Source: JAJNBA01 sp963842295 (lineage in GTDB: Bacteria > Actinomycetota > UBA4738 > HRBIN12). Taken from it: a stretch of 64,000 nt of DNA. A program made the position numbers and the translations under genes. The stretch covers positions 248,001-312,000 of the forward strand of contig CAWJFY010000011.1 of assembly GCA_963842295.1 (NCBI GenBank), written 5' to 3'. This document shows positions 1 through 9,600 of the stretch, piece after piece (positions within the stretch are counted from its first letter, which is position 1; every line of letters begins with the position of its first letter). The notes below the pieces were generated by a model, which was not told where the DNA came from, ran no database searches, and saw only the letters and a list, made by a program, of their open reading frames with translations.

Positions 1-628
1 CAGCTTCGCGGAAGGGGCCGTAGAGCGCGGAGGCGAACTTCGCGGCGTACGCGAGGATGCCGATGTCCTGATGACCGCCGCCGTCGAGCGCCGCGCGGAT
101 CGCGGCCACCTGCCCGTCCATCATCCCGCTCGGTCCGACGAGGTGGGCACCCGCGTTCGCCTGCGCGACGGCGATCCGCTGGTACAGCTCGACGGTCGCG
201 TCGTTCTCCACCTCGCCGAGGTCGTTCAGCACGCCGCAGTGCCCATGGTCGGTGTACTCGTCGAGACAGAGGTCGCCGATCACGACGGCGTCGTCACCGA
301 ACTCGGCTCGAAGCGCGGCGATCGCCTGCTGACCGATCCCCTCGGGGTTCCATGCTTCGGATCCCTCGGGATCCTTCCGTTCCGGGACGGCGAAGAGGAT
401 GAACGCGCGGACCCCGCGCTCCGCGATCTCGACGGCTTCCTTCCGCAGCGACTCGAGCGTGTGCTGGAACTGTCCGGGCATGGATCCGATCGGGGCTGCT
501 TCCTCGATCCCCTCCTTGACGAACAGCGGCGCGATCAGGTCGTCGGGCCGAACGTCCGTCTCCCTGATCAGCGACCGGAGGGCCGGTGTTCGCCGCAGGC
601 GACGCGGTCGTGAATGCGGGAAGCTCAC
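1..628 (-). CDS. hemB: Porphobilinogen synthase (delta-aminolevulinate dehydratase), 3' part cut by window edge
   Basis: Condenses two 5-aminolevulinate molecules to porphobilinogen in tetrapyrrole synthesis, in the cytosol. The reverse strand from a GTG at 628 reads VSFPHSRPRRLRR and continues without a stop to the window edge (about 209 residues of a usual 320-330). Family landmarks are DLCLDEYTDHGHCGVL (metal-site loop) and ILAYAAKFASALYGPF near the edge. The metal-site triad is Cys-Asp-Cys instead of the three cysteines of the E. coli zinc enzyme, so metal preference may differ. The start is chosen because homologues begin with a similar SxPxxRPRRLR tail. It is the same strand as hemA-C-D but separated from them by a dipeptidase gene on the opposite strand. 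Confidence 0.93.
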   Translation of the reverse strand, partial: MSFPHSRPRRLRRTPALRSLIRETDVRPDDLIAPLFVKEGIEEAAPIGSMPGQFQHTLESLRKEAVEIAERGVRAFILFAVPERKDPEGSEAWNPEGIGQQAIAALRAEFGDDAVVIGDLCLDEYTDHGHCGVLNDLGEVENDATVELYQRIAVAQANAGAHLVGPSGMMDGQVAAIRAALDGGGHQDIGILAYAAKFASALYGPFREA

Positions 629-669
629 GGCCAGAGCGTACCGCGGCCACGAACACAGAGAGGAGCCGG

Positions 670-1860
670 ATGGAGCCGAAGAAGCGCTGGGACGGCTACG
701 TGTCGTTCTCGTACCTCGAGCCGGGCGTCGACTACAAGGAGTTCGAGCTGTCGCCACAGATCGGGCGGGTGGAGCCGTTCCTCTATCCGCTGTCCGACGC
801 GGATCAGGAACGTGCCGAGCGCTTGCTCCGCGAGAGCGTCTGCATCTCGTTGCACGATCACTGCGGCATCACGCCCGTGGACATGGCCAGGAACGACGAC
901 TACGTCCGCGAGGGACGCGAGTGGTACGGCTACGAGGGGCTCGCGGCCTCCGGCCTGGACGCCGTGTTCGAGAACTTCCTCGACGGCACCGCGACGATCA
1001 CTTCGAAGGCCGGTTGGAAGTGGGCCGATGTGATCCACGACCTGGGGATGCACCTGGCCGACGTCGCGCATCAGTCCACCGTCGTCGTCGGCGGCAGCGT
1101 GGGCGACATCGAGGAGGCGCACCGGACCGGCCGGATCGCGATGGTCCCCTGCATGGAAGGCGCCGCGATGATCGAGAACGAGCTCGACCGGCTCGACGTT
1201 CTCTTCGGACTCGGCGTCCGCATGTGCGGGATCGCTTACAGCGAGTCGAACCAGCTCGGCGGCGGCGTGAAGGATCCGGGCGACGGCGGTCTCACCCGGT
1301 TCGGTCTCGACGCGGTGCGACGCATGAACCGGCTCGGGATGGCGATCGACCTCTCGCACACGGGTGACGCCACGGCGATGCAGACCTGCCGAGCGAGCGA
1401 GCGGCCGGTCTTCCTGTCCCATTCGGGCGCCCGGGCGTTGTTCTCGGAACGGAAGCTGAAGGAGGACGATCTGCTGAAGGCGGTCGCGGAAACCGGTGGC
1501 GTGATCGGGATCGAGGGGTCGCCGCACACGACGATCTCGCCCGCGCATCCGCGGCACTCCCTCGAGTCCGTCATGGACCACTTCGAGTACTGCGTCGACG
1601 TGATGGGGATCGACCACGTCGGGTTCGGCCCCGATACGTTCTTCGGCGATCACGTCGGACTGCATGTCCTGTACGCGGGGAACCTCGATACCGGCGAGGT
1701 CGGCGAGTTCGAGCCCGTCGAGTACGTCGAGGGGATCGAGAACCCGTCGGAGTTCCCGAACCTGATCCGTTGGCTCGTCGCGCACGGCTACGAGGACGAG
1801 CAGATCGGCAAGGTCGTCGGCGGCAACGCGCTCCGCGCGTTACGAGAGGTCTGGATCTAG
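670..1860 (+). CDS. Membrane dipeptidase (renal dipeptidase), peptidase family M19
   Basis: Predicted zinc dipeptidase of 396 residues that would hydrolyse dipeptides or related amide bonds. M19 landmarks are SLHDHCG near residue 60 (first metal ligands), PCMEGA (bridging Glu), IDLSHTGDA and VFLSHSGARAL (His ligands), and GFGPDTF (catalytic-site Asp). The start at 670 is preferred over an upstream in-frame ATG because AGGAG lies at 661-665 and family similarity begins there. No signal peptide is visible, so it is probably cytosolic. It sits alone on the plus strand between hemB and hemD, and its stop overlaps the hemD stop. The specific substrate cannot be read from sequence. Confidence 0.85.
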   Translation: MEPKKRWDGYVSFSYLEPGVDYKEFELSPQIGRVEPFLYPLSDADQERAERLLRESVCISLHDHCGITPVDMARNDDYVREGREWYGYEGLAASGLDAVFENFLDGTATITSKAGWKWADVIHDLGMHLADVAHQSTVVVGGSVGDIEEAHRTGRIAMVPCMEGAAMIENELDRLDVLFGLGVRMCGIAYSESNQLGGGVKDPGDGGLTRFGLDAVRRMNRLGMAIDLSHTGDATAMQTCRASERPVFLSHSGARALFSERKLKEDDLLKAVAETGGVIGIEGSPHTTISPAHPRHSLESVMDHFEYCVDVMGIDHVGFGPDTFFGDHVGLHVLYAGNLDTGEVGEFEPVEYVEGIENPSEFPNLIRWLVAHGYEDEQIGKVVGGNALRALREVWI

Positions 1861-2603
1861 GGAGGGAGTGCACGCTCGAGGGCAGCCACCACGCCCTCGA
1901 TCGTGTGGGGCTTGGCGACGGAGGCCGGTCGCAGGCCGGCCGCCCGAGCCGCGGCGGCGGTGACGGGGCCGATGCAGACGACCTTCGGGGTGCCCTTCGC
2001 GGCTCCGAGGACGTTGACGAAGCCCCGAACGGTCGAGGCGCTCGTGAAGGTCACCGCGTCGACCTCGCCTCGGCGCAGGGCATCGCGCGCTTCGCGCGGC
2101 AGTGATGTGGCGAAGAGGGTTCGATAGGCAACGACTCGTACGGCCCGCCAGCCTTTCCGGACGAGCGCATCCTCGAGCCCTTCCGGCGCGATGTCGGCAC
2201 GAGCGGTGAGGACGCGACCCGAGCCGCGCGGGAACGCCCGCGCGAGCGCCGTGGTCGTGAACGTCGTCGGCTGCAGGTCGGGATCCCTGCGGGCCCAGCG
2301 ACGGAAGGCCGCCGCCGTGCCGTCGCCGATCGCCGCGACCTGTGCCCGCACATCGCGCGGTGACGCGAGACGGTCGCGCAGGACGTCGACCGTCGCGGCG
2401 CTCGTCAGCGTGATCCAGTCGAACCGCCCGGCGGTGAGCTCCTTCAACGCAGCGGTGAGCGCCGCGGAGCGCGCGGGTATCAAACGGATCGTGGGCGCCA
2501 CCAGGACGCGCGCTCCGCGGCGCTCGAGCTCTCGCACCAAGGGCGCCGCCTGCTCGGCCGGGCGCGTGACGAGCACCGTCCGCCCGGCGAGGGTTCGCTT
2601 CAC
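1857..2603 (-). CDS. hemD: Uroporphyrinogen-III synthase
   Basis: Closes hydroxymethylbilane with inversion of ring D to give uroporphyrinogen III. The 248-residue protein starts MKRTLAGRTVLVTRPAEQ and has the weakly conserved two-lobed HemD pattern: VLVTRP at the N terminus, FDWITLTSAATVDVL, VAAIGDGTAAAFR, VDAVTFTSASTVRGF and VVCIGPVTAAAARAAG. Length is normal. Its start overlaps the hemC stop by 4 nt, indicating translational coupling in a hemA-hemC-hemD operon. HemD sequences diverge strongly, so position next to hemC is a major part of the evidence. Confidence 0.92.
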   Translation of the reverse strand: MKRTLAGRTVLVTRPAEQAAPLVRELERRGARVLVAPTIRLIPARSAALTAALKELTAGRFDWITLTSAATVDVLRDRLASPRDVRAQVAAIGDGTAAAFRRWARRDPDLQPTTFTTTALARAFPRGSGRVLTARADIAPEGLEDALVRKGWRAVRVVAYRTLFATSLPREARDALRRGEVDAVTFTSASTVRGFVNVLGAAKGTPKVVCIGPVTAAAARAAGLRPASVAKPHTIEGVVAALERALPP

Positions 2604-3496
2604 CCCTGCAGCTCCGCCAGGATCCGCTCCGCGCCGTCGGCACGCAGCCGCTGCGCGAGGGTGGAAGCGGCAAGGCCGGGGTCGGTGTTCTCCGTCGCCG
2701 CTCTGATCACCTTCGCCCCGTCGGCGCTGGCGACGAGGGCGATCATCCTCAGCCGGTCGCCCTTGGCCGCCGCGAACGCTCCGAGCGGGAGGTCGCAGCC
2801 GCCGCCCAGGACCTGCACGAGGGAGCGCTCCGCTTCGAGCGCCCGACGCGAGGGGAGATGATCGATCACCGAGACGACCGCTTGCGTGGTCCGATCGTCG
2901 TGGCGCACCTGCAGGGCCAGGCAGCCCTGTCCTGGCGCCGGCACCATCTCGTCGAAGCGTAGACGGCGGGCGTGCGGCGGATCGATGCCGAGTCGCGCGA
3001 GCCCCGCCGCAGCGAGCACGAGTCCGTCCACCTCGCCCTCCGCCAGTTTCCGGAGCCTCGTGTCCACGTTCCCTCTGATCTCGGTCACCCCCATCCCGGG
3101 GAATCCGGCGAGCAGCTGGGCACGCCGCCTGATGCTCGACGTACCCACGACCATCCCCGGCTGCAACTTCTCTTCGCGCCCGATCAGGACGTCCAGGGGA
3201 TCGGCGCGCTTCGGCACGGCGGCGATCACGATCCCGTCCTCATCCTCGGCCGGAAGGTCCTTCGCCGAGTGCACGGCCATGTCGACCTCGCCGGAACGGA
3301 GGGCCTCGATGATCCGGTCGACCCAGAGACCCTTCATGCCCGACGGCGACTCAGCCGATGTGGCCCCTTCGTCGCCCGAAGTCGACATCGGCACGATCTC
3401 CGCGCGGAAGGCGTTGGCAGAGAGCAGCTCCGCGATCTCCCCGGCCTGCGCGAGCGCGAGGGCCGAACGCCGCGTCGCGATCCGGAGGGCGGTCAC
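2600..3496 (-). CDS. hemC: Porphobilinogen deaminase (hydroxymethylbilane synthase)
   Basis: Polymerises four porphobilinogens into hydroxymethylbilane using a covalent dipyrromethane primer. The protein has 298 residues, close to the family norm of about 310. Seen directly: N-terminal IATRRSALALAQ, catalytic Asp80 in MAVHSAKDLP, the arginine-rich GTSSIRRRAQL, APGQGCLALQ, and cofactor-attachment Cys234 in GGGCDLPLGAFA. It overlaps the hemA stop and the hemD start by 4 nt each, so hemA, hemC and hemD are one transcription unit. Confidence 0.97.
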   Translation of the reverse strand: MTALRIATRRSALALAQAGEIAELLSANAFRAEIVPMSTSGDEGATSAESPSGMKGLWVDRIIEALRSGEVDMAVHSAKDLPAEDEDGIVIAAVPKRADPLDVLIGREEKLQPGMVVGTSSIRRRAQLLAGFPGMGVTEIRGNVDTRLRKLAEGEVDGLVLAAAGLARLGIDPPHARRLRFDEMVPAPGQGCLALQVRHDDRTTQAVVSVIDHLPSRRALEAERSLVQVLGGGCDLPLGAFAAAKGDRLRMIALVASADGAKVIRAATENTDPGLAASTLAQRLRADGAERILAELQG

Positions 3497-4764
3497 TCCT
3501 CTTCGAGAGAGGAAGGGTCGAGGCCGAGGAGCTCGGCCAGCACTTTGGCGTGCGTCCGCCCGGAGCCGGGCTCGGATCGTTCCTTCAGCCCGACGATCGG
3601 ATCATGGAGCAGCTTGGCGACGATCCCGCGCGCGAGCGCGTCCACCGCGGCGCGCTCATCCGGCGTGAGTTCGGCCAGCCGGCCCGCGTAGCGTTCGAGC
3701 TCCCCCTGTAGGACCGCGTCGCCGCGTCGACGGATCGCGCGGATGAGGGGAGCCAGCTCGTCGCCGCGGCGACGCACGACGAAGCGCCGAACCTCCTCGG
3801 TCACGATCGCGAGAGCCTTCGCGATCGCCTCCTCTTCGGCGGCCGAACCGCGATCGCGCAGTGCCTCCACGTCGATCAGCGTCACGCCGGGCAGGGTTCC
3901 CGCGTCGGGGTCCACGTCGCGCGGCACGGCCAGATCGAGTAGAACGAGTCGCGACGTCGACGCCGGCCGTGCCGCGCGAACCACGTCCGCGTGCAGCACC
4001 ATCCCGGTCGCACCGGTCGCCGACACCACGAGGTCGGCCTCGCGGAGGGCGACCGGGAGCGCGTTCAGGTCACCGTGCTCGGCGTCGGTCCGCTCTGCGA
4101 GAGACCGGGCGTGTGGCAGCGATCGATTCAGGATCCGCACCGGCCCCACACCTCGCTGTCGGAGGTGTTTCACGGCGAGCGACGCCATCGTCCCCGCCCC
4201 GATCACGACGACCGCCCGCCCTGCCAGGCTCCCCAGCACCTCTTCGGCGAGCGCGGCGCCACGCCCGACGAACGCGTCGGGCGCCGCTCCCAGCGACGTC
4301 TCCTGACGGACCCGTCGCCCCGCTCGCGTCGCTGCGTGGAACAGACCCTTCAGACGAGATCCCACCACCTGCTGACCCTCGGCGACGCGCAAGGCCTCGC
4401 GGACCTGCGACTGGATCTGCGTCTCGCCGAGCACCATGGAGTCCAGCCCACCGGCCACGGAGAACAGATGCTCGACGGCGTCACGTTCCCAATGAGCGTA
4501 GAGACCATCGGCCAGCTCTGCCTCCGGGACGCCGCGTGTCTCGGTGAGCAACCGCTTGAGCGCCACGAAGCCCGCGTGGTAGTTGACGACGGATCCGTAG
4601 ACCTCGACGCGGTTGCACGTCGAGAGCACGACGGCCTCGTCGATCCCATCGAGGTCCTGCGCGCGCCGATACGCCTTCACCAGGTCGTCCTCGCCGAACG
4701 CGAGCCGCTCGAGCAGGTCGATCGGTGCGCGCCGGAAGGAGATCCCGAGAGCGAGGACGGCCAT
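3493..4764 (-). CDS. hemA: Glutamyl-tRNA reductase
   Basis: Reduces glutamyl-tRNA(Glu) to glutamate-1-semialdehyde with NADPH, the first committed step of the C5 tetrapyrrole route. The catalytic cysteine is Cys50 in VVLSTCNRVEVYG. The NADPH domain is marked by VVVIGAGTMASLAVKHL, and the C-terminal dimerisation helix ends the protein. Length is 423 residues from ATG 4764. A GTG two codons upstream (4770) is equally possible and no strong ribosome site separates them. It is the first gene of hemA-hemC-hemD. The FAD oxidoreductase upstream ends 12 nt before it and may be cotranscribed. Confidence 0.96.
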   Translation of the reverse strand: MAVLALGISFRRAPIDLLERLAFGEDDLVKAYRRAQDLDGIDEAVVLSTCNRVEVYGSVVNYHAGFVALKRLLTETRGVPEAELADGLYAHWERDAVEHLFSVAGGLDSMVLGETQIQSQVREALRVAEGQQVVGSRLKGLFHAATRAGRRVRQETSLGAAPDAFVGRGAALAEEVLGSLAGRAVVVIGAGTMASLAVKHLRQRGVGPVRILNRSLPHARSLAERTDAEHGDLNALPVALREADLVVSATGATGMVLHADVVRAARPASTSRLVLLDLAVPRDVDPDAGTLPGVTLIDVEALRDRGSAAEEEAIAKALAIVTEEVRRFVVRRRGDELAPLIRAIRRRGDAVLQGELERYAGRLAELTPDERAAVDALARGIVAKLLHDPIVGLKERSEPGSGRTHAKVLAELLGLDPSSLEEE

Positions 4765-4776
4765 GACCACGGAATC

Positions 4777-5946
4777 CTACCCAGCCGCGGTCGGGAATCG
4801 ACCGGGCTCGAATGGGTTCGGGTCGAACGATGGCTCCTCCCCAGCGAGCTGAGCCGCGACGAGCTGTCCGGTTCCGGCGCCCAGGATCACTCCCTCGGAC
4901 CCGTGGCCGGCGGCGACCGACACACCCTCCGCTACGCGTCCGACGGCGGGTCGCTCGTCCGGCGTCAACGGGCGGATGCCCCACCATGCCGAGCGAACCT
5001 CGGCATCGGCGAGCGCGGGCACCAATCGGATCGCGCCCCGGACGATCCTCGCCGGGATGCCCGGTTCCTCGGCCTCGGGTGTGATCACGGGCTGTCTCGA
5101 GGAACCCGCGATCAGCATCCCGTCGGAAGCCGGGTGGAGCAGCGTCGACGTGACCGCCGAGACGTCCTCCAGGTTGCCCGCCCGGACCGCCGCGTCCGCC
5201 CAGCGCCCGGTCGCGTCCTCCCAGCCCGCGGAAGCCACGAGGTGCCGAAGCAGACCAGGTGGTGGAGCGAGTCGCACGAGCCAGCCCCTGGCGCCGGTGA
5301 TCGGAAGACGAACCCCGATGGGGTCCAGGAGCGAGGAGGACCACGGTCCGGCCGCTACGATCACCTCGTCGGCCTCGATGTGGCCCTCGTCGGTCACAAC
5401 GCCGGTGACCCGTTCCCCTTCCGTGAGCAGGGCGCGCGCCGGCAGGTGGTGTCGCACGGTGGCGCCTTCCTTCACCGCCATCAGGGCCAGCGCCACGGTC
5501 AGAGCCGCCGGTGCGAGCCGGTGGCCGTGATGCACGAGCCACCCGCCGAGCACCTCGGTGGCGATCGCCGGCTCGAGCCGGAGCACCTCCGCGGGCTCCA
5601 ATCGGTCCACCTGCACTCCGGCCTCTCGATAGGGCTCGTGGGCCTCCTCCCCACCCTCCAGTTCCTCGTCGTCGAGGGCGGCCGCGATCAATCCGATCGG
5701 CTCTCGATCCAAGTGGAAAGGAACCGGACTCGTATCGGCGATCTCGAGGTACCGGGCGAGGCTGGTCATCGCCATCGGGAGCAGGACCGGATCGGTGGGC
5801 GTCACCCACAGCCCGTTGTTCCGGCCGGACGCTCCGGCCGCGAGCTCCTCGCGTTCGAGAAGCGTCACCGACGCGCCTCGGACGGCCAGTTCGAAGGCGC
5901 ATGCCGCGCCGATGATCCCGCCACCCACGACCACGACGTCCGGCAT
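4777..5946 (-). CDS. FAD-dependent amine oxidoreductase of the DAO/glycine-oxidase superfamily
   Basis: Predicted flavoprotein that oxidises a primary or secondary amine or D-amino acid. The N terminus carries a Rossmann dinucleotide fold, VVVGGGIIGAACAFEL, followed by an acidic strand end LLEREELAAGASGRNNG. The C-terminal half has the DAO-type RSAWWGIRPLTPDERPAVG and the last FAD-contact motif GHGSEGVILGAGTG. Length is 389 residues, normal for the family. Substrate (glycine, sarcosine, D-amino acid or other) cannot be assigned. It lies on the same strand just upstream of hemA, though no haem role is known for this family. Confidence 0.8.
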   Translation of the reverse strand: MPDVVVVGGGIIGAACAFELAVRGASVTLLEREELAAGASGRNNGLWVTPTDPVLLPMAMTSLARYLEIADTSPVPFHLDREPIGLIAAALDDEELEGGEEAHEPYREAGVQVDRLEPAEVLRLEPAIATEVLGGWLVHHGHRLAPAALTVALALMAVKEGATVRHHLPARALLTEGERVTGVVTDEGHIEADEVIVAAGPWSSSLLDPIGVRLPITGARGWLVRLAPPPGLLRHLVASAGWEDATGRWADAAVRAGNLEDVSAVTSTLLHPASDGMLIAGSSRQPVITPEAEEPGIPARIVRGAIRLVPALADAEVRSAWWGIRPLTPDERPAVGRVAEGVSVAAGHGSEGVILGAGTGQLVAAQLAGEEPSFDPNPFEPGRFPTAAG

Positions 5947-5986
5947 GCCGGTCGGGAGCCTAGCGCGGGTCCTCTAGAATCGTTCC

Positions 5987-6075
5987 GGAGACGTGGCTGA
6001 GTGGCCGAAAGCAGCCGCCTGCTAAGCGGTTAGGGGGGTGATACTCCCTCGGAGGTTCGAATCCTCCCGTCTCCG
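5987..6075 (+). tRNA. tRNA-Ser, anticodon GCT
   Basis: A full cloverleaf of class II form. Acceptor arm GGAGACG pairs with CGTCTCC, the anticodon loop CTGCTAA gives anticodon GCT, there is a long variable arm, and the T arm is GGAGG-TTCGAAT-CCTCC with discriminator G. A TAGAAT hexamer at 5975-5980 is a plausible -10 box. CCA is not encoded. It reads AGC/AGU serine codons. Confidence 0.97.
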
Positions 6076-6198
6076 CGGTCGACGTCCCAGGTGTCGTTCG
6101 CATGCCGCTGATGGTCCAGGCTCTGCGCATGTGGACTCAACTGGAGCGTTACCTCACCGACCGACGGTCGGAGGCTGCCGTGTAGGATTGGAGATTCG

Positions 6199-6272
6199 GC
6201 GCCCTTAGCTCAGTGGATCAGAGCGGCTGGCTACGGACCAGCAGGTCGGGGGTTCGAGTCCCTCAGGGCGCG
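6199..6272 (+). tRNA. tRNA-Arg, anticodon ACG
   Basis: Complete cloverleaf with acceptor GCGCCCT/AGGGCGC, anticodon stem GCTGG/CCAGC around loop CTACGGA (anticodon ACG, expected to be deaminated to ICG by TadA), T loop TTCGAGT and discriminator G. CCA is not encoded. A TAGGAT at 6183-6188 could be its -10 box. A small hairpin, CCGACC-GAC-GGTCGG at 6157-6171, lies just upstream with no T-run. The tadA gene needed for wobble inosine is at 18.4 kb. Confidence 0.97.
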
Positions 6273-6652
6273 CACGAAGTTCCTAGTCGCGACGGAGTGC
6301 GTGTCGGTACGCGGGTGGTGCGTGAAGCCAGCAGACCTCCGACGAGTTGTACGTGGAAAGGATGGTCTGGCATCCGACCTGGACACACATCCGCCCTCGA
6401 GGTGGCCGATCGGTCGCCTTCTTCCCTCGATCAGGCGGGCCGAGGATCCGATCCTTGCTGCTGGTGCCCTCCACGCGGCCTGCCTCTCTCGTCGTGGCCC
6501 TTTGGATCCGTGGGGGCGAAGGCGGTGTGTCGGCCGATGCCACCGGTCGGTTGTCCGACGCGGGATCGTTGGGAGCGTTGCAGACTCAAGGATAGCAGGC
6601 CGCGGTCCCCAGCCGGGATAATCGATGTGGTGCATCCTCTGGAGAACCGCCG
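6273..6652 (+). other. Intergenic region, no gene seen
   Basis: About 380 nt between tRNA-Arg and the LuxR-type regulator. Short open frames here have no recognisable protein signature. GATAAT at 6617-6622, about 30 nt before the ATG at 6653, is a plausible -10 box for the regulator, but I see no convincing -35. Confidence 0.5.
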
Positions 6653-9600
6653 ATGAGCTCCGCGCCGCCGGTCGCCGCCGCTGCATTCGCGCCGCTCGGC
6701 CTCCTCGAGCATCGGACCGGTCGGGCCGTGGTGGGACGACCCACTGAGCTCGCGGCGATCGAGGAAGGGATCGCCGGTGCCCAGGGAGGAAGGTTGGCGG
6801 CCGTCACCGTCGAGGGTGAGCCGGGGATCGGCAAGACTCGACTCCTCTTGGCCGCTCGAGAGATCGCGCTCGCACGCGGGTTCCTCGCCGTGGCGGTGGG
6901 TGCCGACGAGGAGCTGCGAGGACCCTTCCTCCTGGCTCGGTCGATCGTGGGTGCCCCCGAGGTGGCCGAGGCCGTCGCCGGCTCCGGATCGGAGGCGGCG
7001 ATCGCCGCAGCCACCGAAGCCCTCGGAGGTCGCGACGACCCGGCCTTCGCCGGGTTGTCGTCGGATCAGCGTCTGCTCCGCTCCTTCGACCTGGCCACGA
7101 TGGCGATGCGAGCGCTCACCACCGACCGACCGCTCGCCCTGCTGATCGACGACATGCAATGGGCGGACGAAGACAGCCTCCGCTTGCTTCGGTACGTGAT
7201 CCGGACCGAGGGCGGGAGCCCGATCTTCCTGATGTTCTCCGTCCGCCCGGAGGAGCTCGCCACCGTTCCCGAAGCGGTCACGTTGCTTGCCGACATGGAG
7301 CGGATGCGGGTGATCCGGCGGCTGAAGATCGCGCGCTTCTCGGTGGTGGAGACGACGGAGTTCCTCCGCCAGGTGCTCGGCGGGCAGGTCGAGCCCGCGA
7401 CGGCCTCGACGATCCACGGTCAGGCCGAGGGCGTGCCCTTCATCGTGGAAGAGATCGGCCGGGCCTATCGCGAAGCCGGGATGCTGCAACAGATCGGGGA
7501 CACGTGGACCCTGACTCGCAATGCCGAACGGCTGGCGCCGTCGGCCGTGCGCACGCTGATCCAGCGTCGGGCCGCACATCTTCCGATCGACACGAAGACG
7601 GCGCTCGCCGAGGCGGCCCTTCTCGGCCGCCATTTCAGCTTGAAGGATCTGCGAGAGGTGCGCGTCCGGATCGCGGAGGGCGAGCGCGGAGACGACCTCG
7701 TGGCACTCGGCGACCTGATGGCGCCCGCCGTCTCGGCCGGGCTGCTCGTCGAACAGCCGGAGGACGCGCCGGCGGACTACACGTTCCCCCACGAGCAGGT
7801 CCGCGAGTTCGCGGCCGACACGTTGGCGCCGGCTCGCCGGCGCGAGATCCATGGGGCGATCGTCGAGCTCCTCCTGACCGGCGAGCCGGCGCCCGAGACG
7901 CTCCCGCTCCTCGCCCACCATGCGCGCGCGGCCGGCGACGCGCAGGTGTGCGTTCGCTTCTCCACGCAAGCCGCGGCCGCCGCGCTCGCGGCGCATGCAC
8001 CCGAAGAGGTCCTACGCGTCGTGGAGATCGCGCTGCCACAGGCGGCGACGCCGCAGGAGCGGCTCGGTCTGCTGACCGCGAGGGACGACGCTCTGGAGAT
8101 GCTCCGGCGGCCTGGGGATCGCTTGGAAGGGCTGGCGGAGCTTGCCGCTCTGACCGAGGCCCTCGGCGACCCCCACCTGGACCTCGACGTCACGCTCCGC
8201 CGCGCGGCAGCGCTGCGGCTGTCGCAGCAAGATGACCGCGCGGCGGAGCTCGCGGCTCGGGTGCGAGCCCTCGCGGTCGAACGGGACGATCGGGTCGCCG
8301 AGCTCGCTGCGTGCGTGGAGCTGGGGCAGGCACTGGTGCACGCCGGGATCGGTGAGGGGTTCTCGCCCTCGGCCGCCGAGGTGGACCTCGATGCCGCCGA
8401 GGAGGCGTACCGCCGCGCGGTCCAGCTGGCAGAGGAGCTCGGCGACAACTCGATGCTGGCGGCAGCGACGCGGGAGCTGGGGGCGATCGACTTCGGGCGG
8501 ATCCGTGGATGGTTCGTGGAGCGGATGGCGTTCGGGGAGCTCGTGCCGGTGATGGAGCGGGTCGCCGCGGGCGAGTCGCTCGAGGACATCATGGAAGAGC
8601 TGCCGATCGCACCCTGGGTGCGATCGGCGGGTGAGCGGTTCCACCGGGCGCTCGAGCTCTACGAGGAGCTCGGCGACCGGCAGGGCATGATGGCCTCGAT
8701 CATCGCGATGGCCTACTTGAGCTGGGCTCCCGACATCCACATGGGTTCAGACCCGGCCCGCCACATCGAGGAGATCCGCCGGCTCGCGACGCAGCTCTCC
8801 TCCTTCACCAGCGAGAGTCAAAGAGCCTTCGCGGAGGTGCAGATGCTCTACGGGGTGCACGTGTTCGCCCGGGCGAAGGTCATCCCCGATCTGGCGCTCT
8901 CGCGAGGCGCCGAGGCCTACGAGCGCGCCGGCACGATCGGCGACCGACAGCTCGAGTTCCTTGCCGCCGGCGGAACCGCGTCTTCGTTCCTGGAGCTCGG
9001 CGATCTGGACGAGGCCACGACGTGGCTCGATCGAGCGGCGACCGTCGCTGCGGAAAGCCCGACGCCTTCGCGGGCTCGGCAGCTGGAGCGATGGCGCGGG
9101 CAGTTGCACGCCGCTCGCGGGGATGCCGACGGGATGCGTGAGCACTTCGAGCGCTCGGTGCAGATGGCCGCCGAGCAGGCGTTGCCCGCGGTCCGCTGCG
9201 AGGTACTCGCCGCGTTCGCCCTGGCCTCCGCGACGCTCGGCAGCGATCAGGAGGACGAGGAGCTGCTGGCTCTGAGCGAACGAGCGGCATCGGAAGCGAG
9301 GGAGTTGGTCGGGCTCCTTCCAGGGCACGCCACGTGGGGAGCGAAGGCCGACGCGGCGCTCGCGACCGTCGCCCTCGCCCGGGCTCAGCCGGACCTGGCC
9401 GCCGAGGCGGCTCGTTCGGCGGCGGAGGTGCTCACGACCGCGCAGCACGACGACCTGGATCTAGACGTGCTACTCCCTATCGCCGCGGCCATGACGGCGG
9501 CCGGCACCGATGAGGAACGGATGGAGATCCTCTCATTCCTGCGACTCCAGACGGCGGTGATCGCGAACCGGATCGTCGACGAGGGCGTGCGGACGCGGTG

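Noticed and set aside
3991..6000. 669-codon plus-strand open frame opposite hemA and the FAD oxidoreductase
   Set aside because: Low-complexity Arg/Gly/Pro translation, no domain, fully antisense to two well-supported genes.
6157..6171. Hairpin before tRNA-Arg as a terminator of tRNA-Ser
   Set aside because: The stem is only 6 bp with a 3-nt loop and no T-run, too weak to call.
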